This document shows, piece after piece, positions 61,127-64,000 of a stretch of 64,000 nt of DNA. The stretch comes from Coccinella septempunctata (taxonomy: Eukaryota > Arthropoda > Insecta > Coleoptera > Coccinellidae), in assembly GCF_907165205.1 (NCBI RefSeq), contig NC_058193.1, forward strand, positions 21,403,521 through 21,467,520. The letters run 5' to 3'. Both the position numbers and the translations under genes were made by a program. Below the pieces are notes generated by a model. It searched no databases. It had not been told where the DNA came from and saw nothing but the letters and a program-made list of their open reading frames with translations. Numbering within the stretch: position 1 is the first letter of the stretch; the number at the start of each line of letters is the position of its first letter.

Positions 61127-61741
61127 TTACAGGGTGGGCAAAATTCTATTTCATTGTCTACTGAGAGAATCTCGAGAACTATAGCAGCTAGAAGAAAACG
61201 GAAAGAGCTCTTTTTCGGAGAAACAAAAAATGGTGAAAACCGCAGCCTCCTACGATACTTTCGTTTTTAAGTTTGACAATTTCGTCAAGTTCTCATAACT
61301 TTTTTGTCTTTGAAGTTACAAATCTGAAACTTGAACTTTCTACAGGCACATTTTTACGTAGAATTCACTGATGAGCTCAAAATATTTTTTCATTTCGAAT
61401 CATTACGTGAACTTTAATTTTCCTTAATGCAAACTTTTATTGAATTTGTTATTTTCGATTTGTGAAAAAATCTTTTTATCAGTAGATTCTACGTATAAAA
61501 GTGCCTGAGGAGGTTCAAGTTTCAGATCTTCAACTTCAAAGACAAAAAAGTTATGAGAACTTTTCGGAATCGACAAAATCTCAATTTTTGTTTATATAAC
61601 TCGAAATCTAAAAATGATAGGCCGATTCTGATTTGGATTAGTCATGAAAGAAGAGCTCTAGAATGTGTCATCCGTTTTCTTCTAGCTGCTATAGTTCTCG
61701 AGATCCCCTCAGTAGACAACGAATTTTGCCCACCCTGTACA
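61127..61741. repeat. Foldback element with acagggtgggcaaa tips, arms ~275 bp
   Basis: The left arm (acagggtgggcaaaattcta ... gagaatctcgagaactatag ... cagctagaagaaaacgg) is mirrored on the right (ccgttttcttctagctg ... ctatagttctcgagat ... gaattttgcccaccctgta). The loop is only about 60-70 bp. The tip is shared with 48626-49711. Confidence 0.82.
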
Positions 61742-62693
61742 TAAGCCCAAGATTTTGTATAGGGAAGAGTGACACCTCCTATTAGTCCTTTTGAAGGTTT
61801 TTCCTTTTCAGAAATGAGCGACTTGAATTTCTAAGGTCATTAGTTTGGCAAGAACACTTTCTCATTTGTTCCACTCATTTTATTGTGTAAAAAATACTAG
61901 GAAATCAGACGAATTTCCAATTTAGTCCCATTCGCTTGATGTCTTTAGAATGATAGTTAATTCTATTGCCTCCAATTTCAAAGACACAAGTTGGTTTTTA
62001 TCTTTTTATTTCACATTTACTTTTCTAAATCGTCAAAAAAAAAATTCGCTAATACCTAATTCAAAAAAGAAGAAACATTGGAGGCTAAGGTTTTCAACCT
62101 TTTTTGTTTCTCATTCTCGGAAATATATAGTATCGGTCTACTCTGTAATCTGTGGTATCGGTTTTGCTCCAGATCTTCTTATTTCCGAGATTACCTTTCA
62201 TTTTCATATAATAATTTGAATTTACTTCATCCAACCTAGTTTATATTGATGCAATTACAACAACAAGTTAGGCCTAAAATCAGGGTTGGCCGGGAACATT
62301 ATGTAATTGAAAATTCAATGAATACATTATACTTGATAAAATGTAGTAAAAAGAAATATAAAAATATTTCGCTCGAGCATTTTAACAGGTAAGAATGGTT
62401 AAAATTTCAAAGAACCAACATTTTAATGAAATTACATTTTTCAATGCAGTTGTCTGTTGAGATTTTCATAGGAAATAATAAAAAAAATTATGAACTTCTG
62501 AATTTTTACTAGTATACATAAAAATCTATAAAAATCAAATCTGGCTGAAATTTCATGTGATGCATAAATTACTGTGAGAAGATTTTTCCAACGAATAAAT
62601 AATTATATGCATTGTATTGCAACTTCAAAACTACAGGAGTCCAGGAAATGCAAATGTCATATTTGTATGAACCCAACATTTACATATCTTGCA
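61742..62693. other. Downstream of Arl3; non-coding
   Basis: Contains the presumed 3' UTR of Arl3 (minus strand). A minus-strand ATTAAA near 62420 is a possible poly(A) signal. Nothing else recognised. Confidence 0.35.
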
Positions 62694-63380
62694 TTATTTT
62701 TTTTTCACGCTTTTACAGGCCCATTCCATTCCTTCTTTTATTCCTTCACCAGTAATCGCTGTACAAGCTTGTATTTGCCAGACTCTGTCTTTGATGGAGT
62801 GCAAGCCGAGCGCCTCCGCCAATTCAGATGAAGGTAATGAATTCGGTAGGTCTTGCTTGTTGGCGTATACCAGCAAAGGAACTTCCTCCAATTTGTTTTC
62901 TGCTAAGAGCTCAAATAGTTCGATTCCGGTCTCTTCCAATCTTTTCTTATCGGAAGAATCGACCACATAAATCTGAAAAAAATCAAAATATAGGTTTTGT
63001 AATAACGCTGACCTCCCTATTATGGGTCAAAAAAACCAGCTGAGGAAATATAATGAACTCTTTTTTTAGGTTTGTTCGTAGTGGCAATTCCCAACTTCGT
63101 TCTTTTGAAATCTACTCACTAAAACATCTGTGTTCTCGAAATAATTTTTCCAGTAGGGTCTTATTTTTCTTTGTCCACCAATATCCCAAACATTCAACTT
63201 GAAGCCGTCTGAAACTACAGATTTGATGTTGAATCCAGCTGTAGGTGTTACTTGGGTGACATCCTCTGATGCCATTATTTTGAGTATCGTTGTTTTTCCC
63301 GCATTGTCCAATCCCAATAAGAGAAGACGTAATTCTTTCTCTGGCGATTGACGAAGTTTCTTCAGAATCGACAGTAAACC
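62694..63380 (-). CDS. Arl3: ARL3, ADP-ribosylation factor-like GTPase
   Basis: Two coding exons: 63380-63120 (87 codons) and 62972-62694 (92 codons plus TAA), phase 0, GTGAGT donor and TTTTTTCAG acceptor. With an initiator Met the protein is 180 aa; human ARL3 is 182 and the fly homologue (dnd) about 179. Motifs: P-loop GLDNAGKT (24-31), switch I TPT with T48, WDIGGQ (66-71) with Q71, NKQD (126-129), and CTA (158-160). The stretch NIKSV...GFKLNVWDIGGQRKIRP is diagnostic for ARL3. ARL3 binds GTP and releases lipid-modified cargo from carrier proteins (PDE6D, UNC119) in cilia and other sites. The exon start is ambiguous. The genomic ATGCAG at 63386-63381 gives MQGLLS, but CAG is a splice acceptor. 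Reading GGT at 63380 as codon 2 gives the family's MGLLS, so the start ATG is probably in an exon outside the window. Confidence 0.92.
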
Positions 63381-64000
63381 CTGCATGAAATCAAGATTAT
63401 GTGTGCGAGGAAGTGATTTCGTAGGAAATATGTGCTATTTTATAGCGAACATTTTTTCCCTTTGTATTTGAGATTCAGACACATTTGTACAGTTCAAGTT
63501 ATGCTGAGTTTGAGTTTAAACCCAGCTCAACTTTGAAAAATCCGTACAACTTTGACAGGTAGTTCGAGAGCTGGCAGCAAAAATAATTCATGAAGTTACC
63601 AAAGCTATGGAGCAATTTTTACTTCTAAATTTTTTTTTATCTCACGAGGCGACCGCTCACTCGACACATTTTGTAGAACCAAAGTATCAATCCAAACCTT
63701 TGGCAATTTGAGTTGTAAGATATAATAACAAAGATGTTTCACAAAAATTATCAACAACAGCGTTTAAGTTGAAGAAATTTAATGTTATATTATACTATAC
63801 ACATTGAAAAATAGAAAGAAAATTTATTCGGTAAATTACTTGAAAACCGTTATTTTTCCGATTTTCTTCCGAAACGGATTGAGGAAAGTGTGAGTGAAAA
63901 TTTATACCTACAATTGATTTTCTATTTCATAAGTGAACAAACTGAATAATCTATTTGGATTTCAAAGATTTTAATTTCGAATTGTTCATTGATGTAATTA
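63381..64000. other. Probable Arl3 first intron or 5' region
   Basis: No ATG followed directly by GT on the minus strand was found here, so the presumed first exon of Arl3 (5' UTR plus ATG) is likely beyond 64000. No other feature seen. Confidence 0.4.

Noticed and set aside
1..64000. tRNA, rRNA, CRISPR or bacterial operon features
   Set aside because: No tRNA B-box/anticodon pattern, rRNA core or spaced CRISPR repeats were seen by eye; a tRNAscan or Infernal run would be needed to exclude tRNAs fully.

Overview
This is a eukaryotic, AT-rich, intron-rich and transposon-dense window. It is best explained as an insect (arthropod) nuclear genome. The coding exons have GT/AG introns. The small GTPase reads like insect Arl3. 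The repeats are mariner, hAT, Helitron, pogo-like, Penelope-like and Jockey/CR1-like elements plus many MITEs. I cannot fix the order from the sequence; a beetle is possible but unproven.

Four host genes are supported, all on the minus strand. (1) 31593-31775: the first coding exon of a formin-like (FMNL/Frl) protein. Its other exons are not visible, so its first intron probably covers everything from 31592 leftward past the window edge. (2) 33335-41174: a complete eight-exon amino-acid transporter of the Aa_trans/AAAP family. I assembled 442 aa with every splice phase consistent and about 11 membrane segments. (3) 44465-47635: a complete seven-coding-exon gene for an unrecognised secreted protein of 464 aa, with a signal peptide, a Gly-rich N-terminal part and four late cysteines. 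(4) 62694-63380: ARL3, two coding exons, 180 aa, with an intron apparently placed directly after the start codon.

The rest is mostly mobile DNA, layered by nesting. There are three copies of one mariner family: 4863-6025, 15642-16470 inside a LINE, and 22303-23610, which is nearly intact but catalytically damaged. Three hAT-type elements have 8-bp target duplications (2454-3848, 39411-40410, 43049-43218). There is a textbook non-autonomous Helitron (11391-11880), a pogo/Tigger-like element with a C-terminal zinc-finger remnant (12771-13700), a Harbinger-like MITE with TTA duplications (43669-43860), LINE and Penelope-like fragments, a diverged tandem array of ~145-bp units (26721-27330), and at least eight long inverted-repeat (foldback) elements. 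One foldback sits in the transporter's second intron and was itself split by a 1000-bp hAT element.

The most striking signal is a complete hammerhead self-cleaving ribozyme at 6512-6585, in a GC-richer structured stretch just after the first mariner copy. It has all the conserved core nucleotides, three helices with both loops I and II closed (type III topology), a GUC cleavage triplet, and an exact 8-nt complementarity between its two loops.
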